The translations under genes were made by a program, and so were the position numbers. Source: Desulfosporosinus sp. (GTDB lineage: Bacteria; Bacillota; Desulfitobacteriia; Desulfitobacteriales; Desulfitobacteriaceae). From it: 36,066 bases of DNA. Position 1 is the first letter of the stretch. Every line of letters starts with the position of its first letter. The stretch is from the NCBI GenBank assembly GCA_027353165.1, contig DAIEHY010000006.1:269-36334 (forward strand), written 5' to 3'. Below, in pieces: positions 15,975 through 23,583 of the stretch. The notes below the pieces were generated by a model. The model saw nothing but the letters and a program-made list of their open reading frames with translations, was not told where the DNA came from and made no database searches.

Positions 15975-16546
15975 TGGTTTTTCCAAATAGACGCCCGGTT
16001 ATATTGATTTTAGGACGTAAAACTCAATTATGGCTCTTAAGCCTAGTAGGGTTGGCAGTCATCTTTGGTATTTTAGGAATCATCTTAATGACGACTGATC
16101 CAAAAGCCCACTTTTCTAGCCAGGTGGATATTCCGGTAATTGCTCCAGCGGGGGGACCTGCCATTGAATTTCAAGTTGAATCAGTCAAACAAGACGTATC
16201 CGGCGAAAATTACTTTGTGAATTATCGATTAAAGCGTGACCAGTTTCGTCAAGAGACTAAGGCTATGCTCTCTGAATTACTCAATTCAAGCGTGGAAAAG
16301 AGTAAAGTTCAAGCGCAAGAAAAATGGCTTGAACTTAGTACGAAAATACAAAGAGAAGGTGAAATAGAGAATTTGCTTAAAATTAAAGGATTTCAGGATG
16401 CAGTGGCAGATGTTTTTCAGGAAAGTGTTACGGTCATTGTCTATTCTCAAAAGCTAACGCCGAACGACGTAAGTCTCATTCAAGAGATCGTTTTACGAGT
16501 AACCAATGTGCGCTTGGATAAAATCACTATAACGGCAAAAAAATAA
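15971..16546 (+). CDS. spoIIIAH: Stage III sporulation protein AH
   Basis: 191 residues: one membrane helix (about 18-38, LWLLSLVGLAVIFGILG) and a C-terminal YscJ/FliF-like domain that binds SpoIIQ from the forespore across the intermembrane space. NYFVNYRLKRDQFRQETKAML and the SVTVIVYSQKLTPNDV region are diagnostic. The ATGA overlap with AG indicates coupling; a second ATG at 15974 is equally possible. Confidence 0.93.
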   Translation: MMVFPNRRPVILILGRKTQLWLLSLVGLAVIFGILGIILMTTDPKAHFSSQVDIPVIAPAGGPAIEFQVESVKQDVSGENYFVNYRLKRDQFRQETKAMLSELLNSSVEKSKVQAQEKWLELSTKIQREGEIENLLKIKGFQDAVADVFQESVTVIVYSQKLTPNDVSLIQEIVLRVTNVRLDKITITAKK

Positions 16547-16622
16547 AAAACAAAACAAGTTTCGAAATACAGACTTTCATTGCAGGAGAATAAGGATATC
16601 AACGCGAATTAACTATTTAATT

Positions 16623-16714
16623 AGGACTAAAGTCCCAACCGCTAGGGAAGGGACCTCGTAAATGAATCAGGACGAAAGTCCCGGTCGAAAGGGTGAGGGA
16701 CACCGTAAATGAAC
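16623..16714 (+). repeat. Tandem 46-nt leader repeat, two copies
   Basis: Copy 1 (16623-16668) and copy 2 (16669-16714) share AGGAC-T/G-AAAGTCCC, AGGG, GGGAC and CGTAAATGAA in the same order. Each starts with a small stem GGAC-NAAA-GTCC (a GAAA loop in copy 2, TAAA in copy 1) and ends on an ATG. The ATG of copy 2 is the start of the response regulator. Confidence 0.85.
16662..16712 (+). CDS. Possible 16-residue leader peptide
   Basis: The ATG at the end of repeat copy 1 opens MNQDESPGRKGEGHRK and stops at a TGA (16710-16712) that overlaps the regulator's ATG as ATGA. AGGGAAGGGA lies about 8 bases upstream. Translation of this ORF would run through the second stem and couple to the regulator. 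Evidence is positional only. Confidence 0.4.
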   Translation: MNQDESPGRKGEGHRK

Positions 16715-17077
16715 AAAATTTTGATTGCGGATGATGCAAGTTTTATGCGACTCATGATTTCTCAGATTCTTGCCCGCAAAGACCTAAAGAACATCATAGA
16801 AGCAGAAAATGGACGGCTGGCTGTAGAGCAATTTAAATCTCAGGCCCCGGACTTGACACTCATGGATATTACGATGCCGGAACTTAATGGTTTAGATGCC
16901 CTTGACGAGATTCTAGGGATTAACCCCTTGGCTAAGGTGATCATTTGCAGTGCAGTTGCTAATGAAAGTATGGTTTTAGAAGCTTTAAAGCGTGGGGCTG
17001 TGGACTTTATTGCAAAACCTTTTCGACCCGAAGAACTTCTACGGACGGTAAAAAAACATTTAAACTTAGTTAGTTGA
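16709..17077 (+). CDS. CheY-like single-domain response regulator
   Basis: 122 residues, a receiver domain without an output domain. Acidic pair D8-D9, phospho-acceptor D53 in LMDITMP, switch Ser at about 81 (ICSAVAN) and K103 in AKPFRPEE are all present, so it should be phosphorylatable. It has no adjacent kinase. Similar stand-alone regulators serve chemotaxis or feed Spo0F-like relays; which applies here cannot be told. It lies 162 bases after spoIIIAH behind a tandem leader repeat and is followed by a terminator, so it may be the tail of the spoIIIA transcript or a separate unit. Confidence 0.92.
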   Translation: MNKILIADDASFMRLMISQILARKDLKNIIEAENGRLAVEQFKSQAPDLTLMDITMPELNGLDALDEILGINPLAKVIICSAVANESMVLEALKRGAVDFIAKPFRPEELLRTVKKHLNLVS

Positions 17078-17098
17078 TCGTGCTTAACTAAGTAATCA

Positions 17099-17128
17099 AA
17101 GTCGTTGCCTTAAGGTGATGGCTTTTTT
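17099..17128 (+). terminator. Rho-independent terminator after the response regulator
   Basis: AAGTCGTTGCC, loop TTAA, GGTGATGGCTT with several G-U pairs, followed by T residues (17123-17128). Confidence 0.75.
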
Positions 17129-17221
17129 GCTATATTGGGTATATTGAAGTGAATGGATACGTCGTTGATGATATAATGAATGCATCAATTGATAATATAT
17201 TGTATACTTACACTTGTTTCA

Positions 17222-17250
17222 TTGAAAAAGATAAAGTACCCTCATATAAT
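17222..17250 (+). promoter_or_regulatory. Sigma-A promoter for the carboxylase genes
   Basis: TTGAAA (17222-17227), a 17-base spacer and an exact TATAAT (17245-17250). It lies about 90 bases before the GTG at 17339 and after the previous terminator. This is the best consensus promoter in the window. Confidence 0.8.
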
Positions 17251-17338
17251 AATACATATGTTTTAATGGCCATTTATTAATAACTAACCCGTGTCCAGTT
17301 TTTATCGACTCTCGGGAAATTATTGAGGGGGGAAAGCA

Positions 17339-19252
17339 GTGAAACCAGTTAAGATTACAGATACAACTTTGAGGGACGCTCACCAAAGCCTTTGGGCTAC
17401 TCGGATGCGTACGGAAGATATGCTGCCAATCCTTTCTGACATGGACGATATGGGTTTTTTTTCAATGGAAGTCTGGGGAGGAGCCACGTTTGACGTGTGT
17501 TTACGTTTCTTGGGTGAAGATCCTTGGGAACGTTTAAGGGAGATTAAACGGCATGTTAAAAAGACCCCTTTGCAGATGCTTTTAAGAGCCCAGTCCTTAG
17601 TGGGGTATCAACATTATCCGGATGACGTAGTACGGGAATTTGTGTCACTTAGTGTTAAGAATGGGATTGATATCATTCGGATTTTTGATTCTCTGAATGA
17701 TGTGCGAAATATGGTTGTGCCCATGCAAGCGGCCAAGATGGCAGGAGCTCATGTTCAGGCATCTGTTGTTTACACAATAAGTCCAGTTCACACGACAAAA
17801 CACTATTTGGAGACAGCTACCGCCTTAGCGGAACTGGGTGCGGATTCTCTCTGTATTAAAGATATGGCCGGATTGCTTACTCCTTTTAAAGCGTATGAAT
17901 TAATTTCCTTATTGAAAAAAGAACTAGGGATTATGATTCATTTGCACAGTCATTATATTGGTGGAATGGCTGTTGGAACTTATCTAAAGGCAGTAGAAGC
18001 AGGTGCGGATGTGATAGATACGGCTAGTGTCCCCCTTGCCTTTGGTGCTAGTCAACCTCCGGTTGAAACAGTGGTACGGGCGTTTCAAGACACTGGCTAT
18101 GATTCGGGCTTAAATTTACGTCAATTATTCCGCATCGCAAAATATTTTGAAGCCCTGCGTAAGAGCCGAGGGTTTGAACGTGGTATCACCCGGATCTCGG
18201 ATATGAGAGTTTTTGAACACCAGGTTCCTGGGGGGATGATCTCTAACCTTGTTTCCCAATTGGAAGAACAAGGGGCCTTAGAACGAATTCATGAAGTATT
18301 GGATGAAATCCCTAAGGTTAGAGCGGAATTGGGTTATCCACCCTTAGTTACACCCACAAGCCAAATTGTTGGGACCCAAGCGGTATTAAATGTTTTAAGC
18401 CGGGCAAGATATAAGTTAATTCCAGGGGAGGTAAAGGCCTATGTACGAGGATTATATGGCCGTCCTCCAGCTCCGATTGATGCGGAAATTCAAAAGAAGA
18501 TTATTGGAGACGAACAACCTTTGTCTGTTCGTCCGGCTGATAAATTAGAACCTGGAATGCCGAAAGCTGTGAAAGATAGTAGGGGATTAGCTCATTCTCC
18601 CGAGGATATCGTCAGTTATGCTTTGTTCCCCCAAATTGCTAAGAAGTTTTTTGAAGAGCGTGAACAAGGTGTTATTTCGAAAGAGGAAACAAAGAGCGTA
18701 AAAGGCATCACGGGAATGACAGATATAAAGGAAACAAAGACAACGTGGTTGTCTAAGGAGGATTCAAACTTGAATTTACAAGAAATTAAAGAATTGATTC
18801 AAATTATTGACGAAACCGAAATTAGTGAATTAAATCTTGAAAGCGATGGCGTAAAAATAAATATCCGTAAAGGAACTAGCCAGGTTACGTCTGTTCCTGT
18901 CACTGCAACTGCTCGTCAGGCAGATAGAGCGCTTGCTGCAGAACCTACTGTACGGGTTTCTCCTAGCGTGGAAACTGTAGTAGCCAATACTCCGGAAGCT
19001 GTTGTTAATGCAAATACTGAAATTATCTCTGCTCCTATGGTTGGAACTTTCTATAGTTCACAGTCTCCAGATGCCGATGCTTTTGTAAAAGTAGGACAGA
19101 TGGTTGAAGTAGGGCAAATCGTATGTATTGTTGAGGCCATGAAACTAATGAATGAAATTGAGTCAGAATTCAAAGGCAAAGTTATCCAAGTTCTTGCAGA
19201 AAACGGTCAACCTGTGGAATATGGGCAACCATTGTTCGTCATTGAAAAATAA
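17339..19252 (+). CDS. pycB: Pyruvate carboxyltransferase subunit fused to AccB-type biotin carrier
   Basis: 637 residues. Residues ~1-460 are an OadA/PycB carboxyltransferase: [18 protein letters not shown] at the N-terminus, the IKDMAGLL lysine, the metal-binding HLHSHYIGG and [17 protein letters not shown]. After a ~25-residue linker, residues 478-637 are a complete AccB: the [11 protein letters not shown]...INIRKG N-terminal helix, a Thr/Val/Ala-rich linker and a biotinyl domain with the lysine at about 602 in VEAMKLMNE. With AccC next door this would make a two-subunit pyruvate carboxylase giving oxaloacetate. A sodium-pump decarboxylase is less likely because no beta or gamma subunit is seen. 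AGGGGGGAAAG precedes the GTG. An internal start for AccB is listed separately. Confidence 0.9.
   Translation: MKPVKITDTTLRDAHQSLWATRMRTEDMLPILSDMDDMGFFSMEVWGGATFDVCLRFLGEDPWERLREIKRHVKKTPLQMLLRAQSLVGYQHYPDDVVREFVSLSVKNGIDIIRIFDSLNDVRNMVVPMQAAKMAGAHVQASVVYTISPVHTTKHYLETATALAELGADSLCIKDMAGLLTPFKAYELISLLKKELGIMIHLHSHYIGGMAVGTYLKAVEAGADVIDTASVPLAFGASQPPVETVVRAFQDTGYDSGLNLRQLFRIAKYFEALRKSRGFERGITRISDMRVFEHQVPGGMISNLVSQLEEQGALERIHEVLDEIPKVRAELGYPPLVTPTSQIVGTQAVLNVLSRARYKLIPGEVKAYVRGLYGRPPAPIDAEIQKKIIGDEQPLSVRPADKLEPGMPKAVKDSRGLAHSPEDIVSYALFPQIAKKFFEEREQGVISKEETKSVKGITGMTDIKETKTTWLSKEDSNLNLQEIKELIQIIDETEISELNLESDGVKINIRKGTSQVTSVPVTATARQADRALAAEPTVRVSPSVETVVANTPEAVVNANTEIISAPMVGTFYSSQSPDADAFVKVGQMVEVGQIVCIVEAMKLMNEIESEFKGKVIQVLAENGQPVEYGQPLFVIEK
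18770..19252 (+). CDS. accB: Nested in-frame accB: biotin carboxyl carrier protein
   Basis: AAGGAGG (18755-18761) stands 8 bases before an in-frame TTG (18770) exactly where a free AccB would begin ([14 protein letters not shown]...). Initiation here would give a 160-residue BCCP, the normal length, with the biotin lysine at about 125. A full Shine-Dalgarno at this precise point inside a coding sequence is unlikely to be chance. The free carrier could serve acetyl-CoA carboxylase together with the adjacent AccC. Alternatively the site may be a relic of formerly separate genes. Confidence 0.6.
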   Translation: MNLQEIKELIQIIDETEISELNLESDGVKINIRKGTSQVTSVPVTATARQADRALAAEPTVRVSPSVETVVANTPEAVVNANTEIISAPMVGTFYSSQSPDADAFVKVGQMVEVGQIVCIVEAMKLMNEIESEFKGKVIQVLAENGQPVEYGQPLFVIEK

Positions 19253-19263
19253 GGAGAGAGAGC

Positions 19264-20610
19264 ATGTTTAAGAAAATCCTGATCGCGAATCGTGGAGAAA
19301 TTGCCTTGCGCATCATTAGGGCATGTCGCGAGCTTGAGATTGAAACGGTCGCAGTTTTTTCAGAGGGAGATCGGGAGGCTTTGCACGTTAAAGCTGCCGA
19401 TGAGGCAGTATGCATTGGACCTGTAGCAAGTGCCAAGAGTTACCTCAATATCCCTAACATTATTAGTGCTGCCGAATTGACGGGTGTGGATGCAATTCAT
19501 CCCGGATATGGATTTTTATCTGAAAATGCACGGTTTGCTGAGATATGCGAATCCTGCGGAATCACCTTCATTGGTCCATCTCCGCTTGTTATTGAAACTA
19601 TGGGAGACAAGGCTACTGCTAGGAAAACGATGATTGAATGTGGTGTTCCTGTGGTGCCTGGCTCCAAAGACATCATTAAAGATGAAGAGTCAGCTAAGGC
19701 CGTTGCTGAAGAAATTGGATATCCCGTGTTGATTAAAGCATCTGCTGGTGGCGGTGGAAAAGGAATGAGGGTTGCCCAAAATTCCAAAGAACTGAGTAAA
19801 TCAATTCAAGCCGCCCAGAACGAGGCCCAGGCTTCTTTTGGCAACTCTGAGGTTTATCTAGAAAAGTACGTTGAAGAACCTAGACATATTGAGATTCAAA
19901 TACTTGGAGATAACTATGGCAATGTGGTTCATTTAGGAGAGCGGGATTGTTCTTTACAACGACGCCATCAAAAATTATTAGAAGAATCACCCTCAAGTGC
20001 TTTAACTCCAGAATTAAGAGCGGAAATGGGTGCTGTTGCAGTCAAAGCGGCCAAGACCGCTAATTATTCTAACGCTGGTACAATCGAGTTTTTGTTGGAT
20101 CGCCATGGCAAATTTTATTTTATCGAGATGAACACGCGCATTCAGGTTGAACATCCAGTCACTGAACTGGTAACTGGCATTGACTTAGTCAAAGAACAAA
20201 TTCGCCTCGCGGCAGGAGAACCCTTGGGATATACCCAAGAGGATATTCAGCTTCGAGGTTGGGCTATAGAATGTAGAATCAATGCGGAAGATCCTGAGAA
20301 GAATTTCATGCCTTCACCTGGAGTGATTAAAAGCTATCATGTTCCTGGTGGACCGGGAGTGCGGATTGACAGTGCGGTATACCAAGGATATATGGTTTCG
20401 CCTTACTATGATTCAATGGTCGGAAAATTGATCGTTTGGGGTGCCACTAGGCAGGAGGCCATTGCCCGTATGAAGCGAGCTCTTGAGGAATTCGTGATTG
20501 AAGGAATTCATACGACAATTCCGTTCCATATGATCGTCTTGGAGAATGCCTTCTATAAACGCGGGGAAGTGTACACGAATTTTATTCAGCGCCGTATTTT
20601 AGGGGAGTAA
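19264..20610 (+). CDS. accC: Biotin carboxylase subunit
   Basis: 448 residues, ATP-grasp enzyme that carboxylates biotin on the carrier using bicarbonate. [17 protein letters not shown] opens the N-terminal domain. The glycine loop GGGGKGMR, the [12 protein letters not shown] block and [14 protein letters not shown] are intact. AAGGAGAGAG precedes the ATG and the gene follows the carrier fusion by 11 bases, so one transcript. It may serve both pyruvate carboxylase (PycA role) and acetyl-CoA carboxylase. Confidence 0.95.
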   Translation: MFKKILIANRGEIALRIIRACRELEIETVAVFSEGDREALHVKAADEAVCIGPVASAKSYLNIPNIISAAELTGVDAIHPGYGFLSENARFAEICESCGITFIGPSPLVIETMGDKATARKTMIECGVPVVPGSKDIIKDEESAKAVAEEIGYPVLIKASAGGGGKGMRVAQNSKELSKSIQAAQNEAQASFGNSEVYLEKYVEEPRHIEIQILGDNYGNVVHLGERDCSLQRRHQKLLEESPSSALTPELRAEMGAVAVKAAKTANYSNAGTIEFLLDRHGKFYFIEMNTRIQVEHPVTELVTGIDLVKEQIRLAAGEPLGYTQEDIQLRGWAIECRINAEDPEKNFMPSPGVIKSYHVPGGPGVRIDSAVYQGYMVSPYYDSMVGKLIVWGATRQEAIARMKRALEEFVIEGIHTTIPFHMIVLENAFYKRGEVYTNFIQRRILGE

Positions 20611-20615
20611 AATTT

Positions 20616-20650
20616 GTGGTTCGATATTCGTTGTTCGTGGTTCGAATCTC
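20616..20650. repeat. Period-7 sequence, five heptads, after accC
   Basis: GTGGTTC, GATATTC, GTTGTTC, GTGGTTC, GAATCTC in phase. It begins six bases after the accC stop codon. Confidence 0.7.
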
Positions 20651-20661
20651 GTTAATAGTCT

Positions 20662-20690
20662 TTGCTAGATCAGCCTAAATTTGGTATAAT
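20662..20690 (+). promoter_or_regulatory. Promoter for the asp23-amaP genes
   Basis: TTGCTA (20662-20667), 17-base spacer, TATAAT (20685-20690) with a TGG extension just before it. About 160 bases of leader follow, the last 60 of which are period-7 sequence. Confidence 0.7.
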
Positions 20691-20776
20691 AACAACGTTA
20701 TAGGATAAAGAAAACTACTCATCAGTTTTTCTAGCTACATCTAGTGATTAGCAATACTTATCCGAAGCTAAATGTA

Positions 20777-20839
20777 CGATGTGCGTTATGCGATGTTCGA
20801 TAAATTTAGGATTCGGATCGAACCACGAACATCGATTAA
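20777..20839. repeat. Period-7 sequence, nine heptads, before asp23
   Basis: CGATGTG, CGTTATG, CGATGTT, CGATAAA, TTTAGGA, TTCGGAT, CGAACCA, CGAACAT, CGATTAA, then GGGGGAG of the ribosome binding site. CG recurs at the same place in seven of nine units. Confidence 0.75.
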
Positions 20840-20851
20840 GGGGGAGCAGGT

Positions 20852-21247
20852 ATGGAAAGTTTGGGAACGGATAATTCCCTCGGGTCAATACGAATTGCAG
20901 ATGAAGTTGTCGAAGTTATCGCTGGTTTAGCAGCTTCTGAAGTAGAAGGTGTAGTCGGAATGAGTGGGGGTCTTGTGGGAGATCTTGCACACATGTTAGG
21001 GAGAAATAAAAACCTGTCCAAAGGAGTAAAGGTTGAAGTTGGAGAACATGAGGTAGCCGTCGATCTTTATATCGTCGTAGAATATGGCGTATCAATTCCT
21101 GAGGTTGCTTTTAGTGTGCAGGAATCAGTGAAGGAAGCTATAGAAAGTATGACTGGGCTCAAGGTCGTTGAAGCGAATGTGCATGTACAAGGGGTAAACT
21201 TCAAACCATTACCGGAAATCAAAGAAGAAGATTCTCGTCTGAAGTAG
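20852..21247 (+). CDS. Asp23/Gls24 family envelope stress protein
   Basis: 131 residues with the family pattern: IRIADEVVEVIAGLAASEVEGVVGM at the N-terminus read as two blocks, a YIVVEYGVSIPEVA core and a closing VVEANVHVQGV. In staphylococci Asp23 lies beneath the membrane, anchored by AmaP, and responds to cell-wall stress. The amaP homologue directly downstream supports the same arrangement. AAGGGGGAGC precedes the ATG. This is the YqhY-type position next to accC and nusB seen in many Firmicutes. Confidence 0.92.
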   Translation: MESLGTDNSLGSIRIADEVVEVIAGLAASEVEGVVGMSGGLVGDLAHMLGRNKNLSKGVKVEVGEHEVAVDLYIVVEYGVSIPEVAFSVQESVKEAIESMTGLKVVEANVHVQGVNFKPLPEIKEEDSRLK

Positions 21248-21253
21248 AGTGGG

Positions 21254-21282
21254 ACCCCCCTTGGAAATGCTAGGGGGGTTTC
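21254..21282 (+). terminator. Hairpin between asp23 and amaP, possible attenuator
   Basis: ACCCCCC (21254-21260) pairs with GGGGGGT (21273-21279), followed by only three T residues. The short T-run suggests partial termination or mRNA stabilisation. Confidence 0.5.
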
Positions 21283-21300
21283 TGAAAGAGGGGACGGCAA

Positions 21301-21816
21301 ATGTTGGCCTATGCTTTAGGATTCCTTCTGATCCTGGGAGCGCTTTGGATATTAGCCATTGCCACAGGGTGGGGGCTTCCTTATTTTCTATTAGCACAAG
21401 GGCTTAAATGGTTGCAGGTAAACCCTTGGGAAAGTACTGTAGTGGCTGGACTTTTGCTCCTACTGGGATTACTATTATTTATGCGACCTCGCGAAAATAC
21501 TGAACGTGTTTATCGAACTTCTTCCCAAGGGGGGGATGTTCGGATTTCTCAGGAGGCCTTGCAAGAGATCATTGTTCGTAGCGCAACAACTTTGCTTGGT
21601 GTAATTGAGGTTCAATCGAGTTTGAGAGAGCGTGAAACAGGACTCGAGATTCTTGCGTTTTGTCAATTCGAACAGGGCGTTCTCATTCCGCAGACATCTG
21701 GAGAGCTACAGAAAAAGGTAAAACAAGATGTTGAACTTTACACTGGAATTACAGTAATCGAGGTGAAAGTGTTGGTACGTCGACTACAAAAGGCGTATTC
21801 AGCACGCGTCCGATGA
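21301..21816 (+). CDS. amaP: AmaP-like membrane anchor of the Asp23 protein
   Basis: 171 residues: two membrane helices (about 3-34 and 45-61), then a soluble part containing GGDVRISQEALQEIIVRSA and a C-terminal VKVLVRRLQKAY. This matches alkaline shock response membrane anchor proteins. AGAGGGGAC precedes the ATG. It overlaps the next gene by ATGA. Confidence 0.85.
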   Translation: MLAYALGFLLILGALWILAIATGWGLPYFLLAQGLKWLQVNPWESTVVAGLLLLLGLLLFMRPRENTERVYRTSSQGGDVRISQEALQEIIVRSATTLLGVIEVQSSLRERETGLEILAFCQFEQGVLIPQTSGELQKKVKQDVELYTGITVIEVKVLVRRLQKAYSARVR

Positions 21817-22058
21817 GAGAGTTCTGGTCAAAAATGGGAAACAAAGTTATGACTTATTCCGCTTGGGCCATTGACAATCATCCGGGCAAATCGATCGGAA
21901 CAGCGCTTGGATTCATTCTAGGCTTGCTGATGGTGACGCTGGGCTTTTGGCAGACCATGGTCATAATACTGTTTTCAACAGTGGGCTTCATCGTAGGGAA
22001 GCGCCAGGATGATCACAATGATATCTCCACTTGGTTAGAAAGAATTTTTAATAGGTAG
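21813..22058 (+). CDS. DUF2273 small membrane protein
   Basis: 81 residues with two membrane helices (about 28-40 and 43-60). HPGKSIGTALGFILGLL is the recognisable block of the small-protein family found beside amaP in Gls24 operons. Its function is unknown; it is translationally coupled to amaP by the ATGA overlap. Confidence 0.85.
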   Translation: MREFWSKMGNKVMTYSAWAIDNHPGKSIGTALGFILGLLMVTLGFWQTMVIILFSTVGFIVGKRQDDHNDISTWLERIFNR

Positions 22059-22123
22059 TCATTTTTGCAGGTATCATTGTTTTTAGTATCGTTTGAAAGA
22101 AACTATTTGGGAGGAGAATTTTC

Positions 22124-22561
22124 TTGAGTCGAAGATTAGCCCGTGAAACGGCATTACAAGTGCTCTTTCAGAGGGACCTGACGAAAGAACCGCTGAGTTC
22201 AGCGCAAGAAGTCCAACGGTGGGCTGAGGAATTTGAAGTTCCAGAGCCTAGTAGAGCCTTTGCTCAACAACTTGTCGATGGTACGCTTGAACATCTTCCT
22301 GAAATTGATCAAAAGATTGCTTCATTTGCCCAAGATTGGTCTATTGACCGTATGGCGAAGGTAGATCGGAACGTAATGCGTTTAGCAACGTACGAGGTGC
22401 TTTTTTGTTCGGATATTCCTGGACGAGTTACTCTTAACGAAGCAATCGAATTAGCAAAGCGCTTTGGCGGAGAAGAATCTGCCAAGTTTGTTAATGGAAT
22501 TTTAGATCGAATCGTGGATAGTGTCACTAAATCTGAATCCAAGGTTCATGTTAAAGGCTAA
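22124..22561 (+). CDS. nusB: Transcription antitermination factor NusB
   Basis: 145-residue all-helical RNA-binding protein that with S10 (NusE) binds boxA and supports rRNA antitermination. It opens SRRLARETALQVLFQRD, with IDRMAKVDRNVMRLATYE and TLNEAIELAKRFGGEESAKFVNGILDRI in the second half. TTG start 7 bases after GGGAGGAG. A terminator follows. Confidence 0.95.
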   Translation: MSRRLARETALQVLFQRDLTKEPLSSAQEVQRWAEEFEVPEPSRAFAQQLVDGTLEHLPEIDQKIASFAQDWSIDRMAKVDRNVMRLATYEVLFCSDIPGRVTLNEAIELAKRFGGEESAKFVNGILDRIVDSVTKSESKVHVKG

Positions 22562-22587
22562 ATTTTAGCCTAATCGACAAAACTTAA

Positions 22588-22623
22588 AAAAGTGCTGAAA
22601 CTTGAGTTTTGGCACTTTTCTTA
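22588..22623 (+). terminator. Rho-independent terminator after nusB
   Basis: AAAAGTGCTGAAAC and GTTTTGGCACTTTT form a long stem, followed by CTTATT. Confidence 0.8.
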
Positions 22624-22740
22624 TTAGTCAGGCTGTCACACTTTTTTAAATTTTTGGGATTGCGATGAAGGATAATGGATAAAGATATCGAATTAATTAA
22701 AGATATGAGAGAAATTTTATTGACATTGAGGAGGAGTCCC

Positions 22741-23583
22741 ATGTACCGAGTCGTTAAAAAAAGACTGCTAGCAACTGGCATTGCTTTGCTAGACGTTGAG
22801 GCGCCAGCCGTTGCCGCGAAAGTGGAGCCAGGCCAATTTGTTATTGTGCGTGTAGATGAGTTAGGTGAGCGCATACCGCTTACTGTCATGGACTTTGATC
22901 GGGAAAAGGGTACTATCACGATCGTCGTACAAGATGTTGGATACTCATCGGCCATTATTACTCGCATGAATGAGGGCGATGAATTCCAAGATTTCGTAGG
23001 ACCATTAGGCGTTGCCTCCGAAATTGAAAACCATGGTACCGTCGTCTGTATTGGAGGGGGTCTTGGAATAGCTCCGATTTATCCAATCGCCCGTGCTCTC
23101 AAAGCAGCAGGGAATCATGTGATTTCTGTTTTGGGATCACGAAGTGCAGATCTGTTGATTCTTGAAGATGAAATGCGTGCTGTAAGTAGCGAGGTTGTTA
23201 TCGCTACAAATGATGGAAGTGCAGGGGTAAAAGGGTTTGTAACCGATGGGTTAGCTCAGGTTCTGGCTCAAGGACATGAGGTAAAAGTTATTTGGGCAAT
23301 TGGCCCTATGGTCATGATGAAAGCGGTCGTGGAGTATACTCGTCCATTGGGTATCAAAACGATTGTCAGCATGAATCCAATTATGGTCGATGGGACAGGT
23401 ATGTGCGGAGCTTGCCGAATCAGTGTTGGCAATGAAACTAAATTTGCTTGTGTTGATGGACCAGAGTTCGATGGGCATTTGGTGGATTTTGATTTAGCGA
23501 TGAAACGTCTGGCTTTTTATAAAGATGAAGAAAACCGGGCTAAGGCGCGGCTAGAATGTGACCATGAAGGAGGGCATCACTAA
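22741..23583 (+). CDS. nfnA: NfnA/SudB-like FAD and NAD-binding small subunit
   Basis: 280 residues, ferredoxin-NADP reductase fold. The FAD-binding RIPLTVMDFD, the nucleotide motif CIGGGLGIAPIYP and a C-terminal [2Fe-2S] site (GMCGACRISVG...FACVDG, three Cys with a neighbouring Asp) match NfnA (NfnS) and the sulfide dehydrogenase beta subunit. NfnAB couples NADH, NADPH and reduced ferredoxin by electron bifurcation; SudAB-type activities are an alternative that sequence alone does not separate. GAGGAGGAG precedes the ATG at 22741. An ATG at 22675 lengthens the frame but lacks a good site. The stop overlaps the next gene. Confidence 0.88.
   Translation: MYRVVKKRLLATGIALLDVEAPAVAAKVEPGQFVIVRVDELGERIPLTVMDFDREKGTITIVVQDVGYSSAIITRMNEGDEFQDFVGPLGVASEIENHGTVVCIGGGLGIAPIYPIARALKAAGNHVISVLGSRSADLLILEDEMRAVSSEVVIATNDGSAGVKGFVTDGLAQVLAQGHEVKVIWAIGPMVMMKAVVEYTRPLGIKTIVSMNPIMVDGTGMCGACRISVGNETKFACVDGPEFDGHLVDFDLAMKRLAFYKDEENRAKARLECDHEGGHH

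Noticed and set aside
16623-16714. Glycine or cyclic-di-GMP riboswitch in the tandem leader
   Set aside because: The tandem layout is suggestive, but the conserved core sequences of these aptamers are not recognisable and the units are too short.
17339-19252. Oxaloacetate decarboxylase sodium pump alpha subunit
   Set aside because: No membrane beta or small gamma subunit gene is nearby, and accC follows, which fits a carboxylase better.
22675-22740. Longer start for the Nfn small subunit
   Set aside because: The ATG at 22675 has AAGGA only 2 bases away and adds residues not seen in the family; GAGGAGGAG fits the ATG at 22741.
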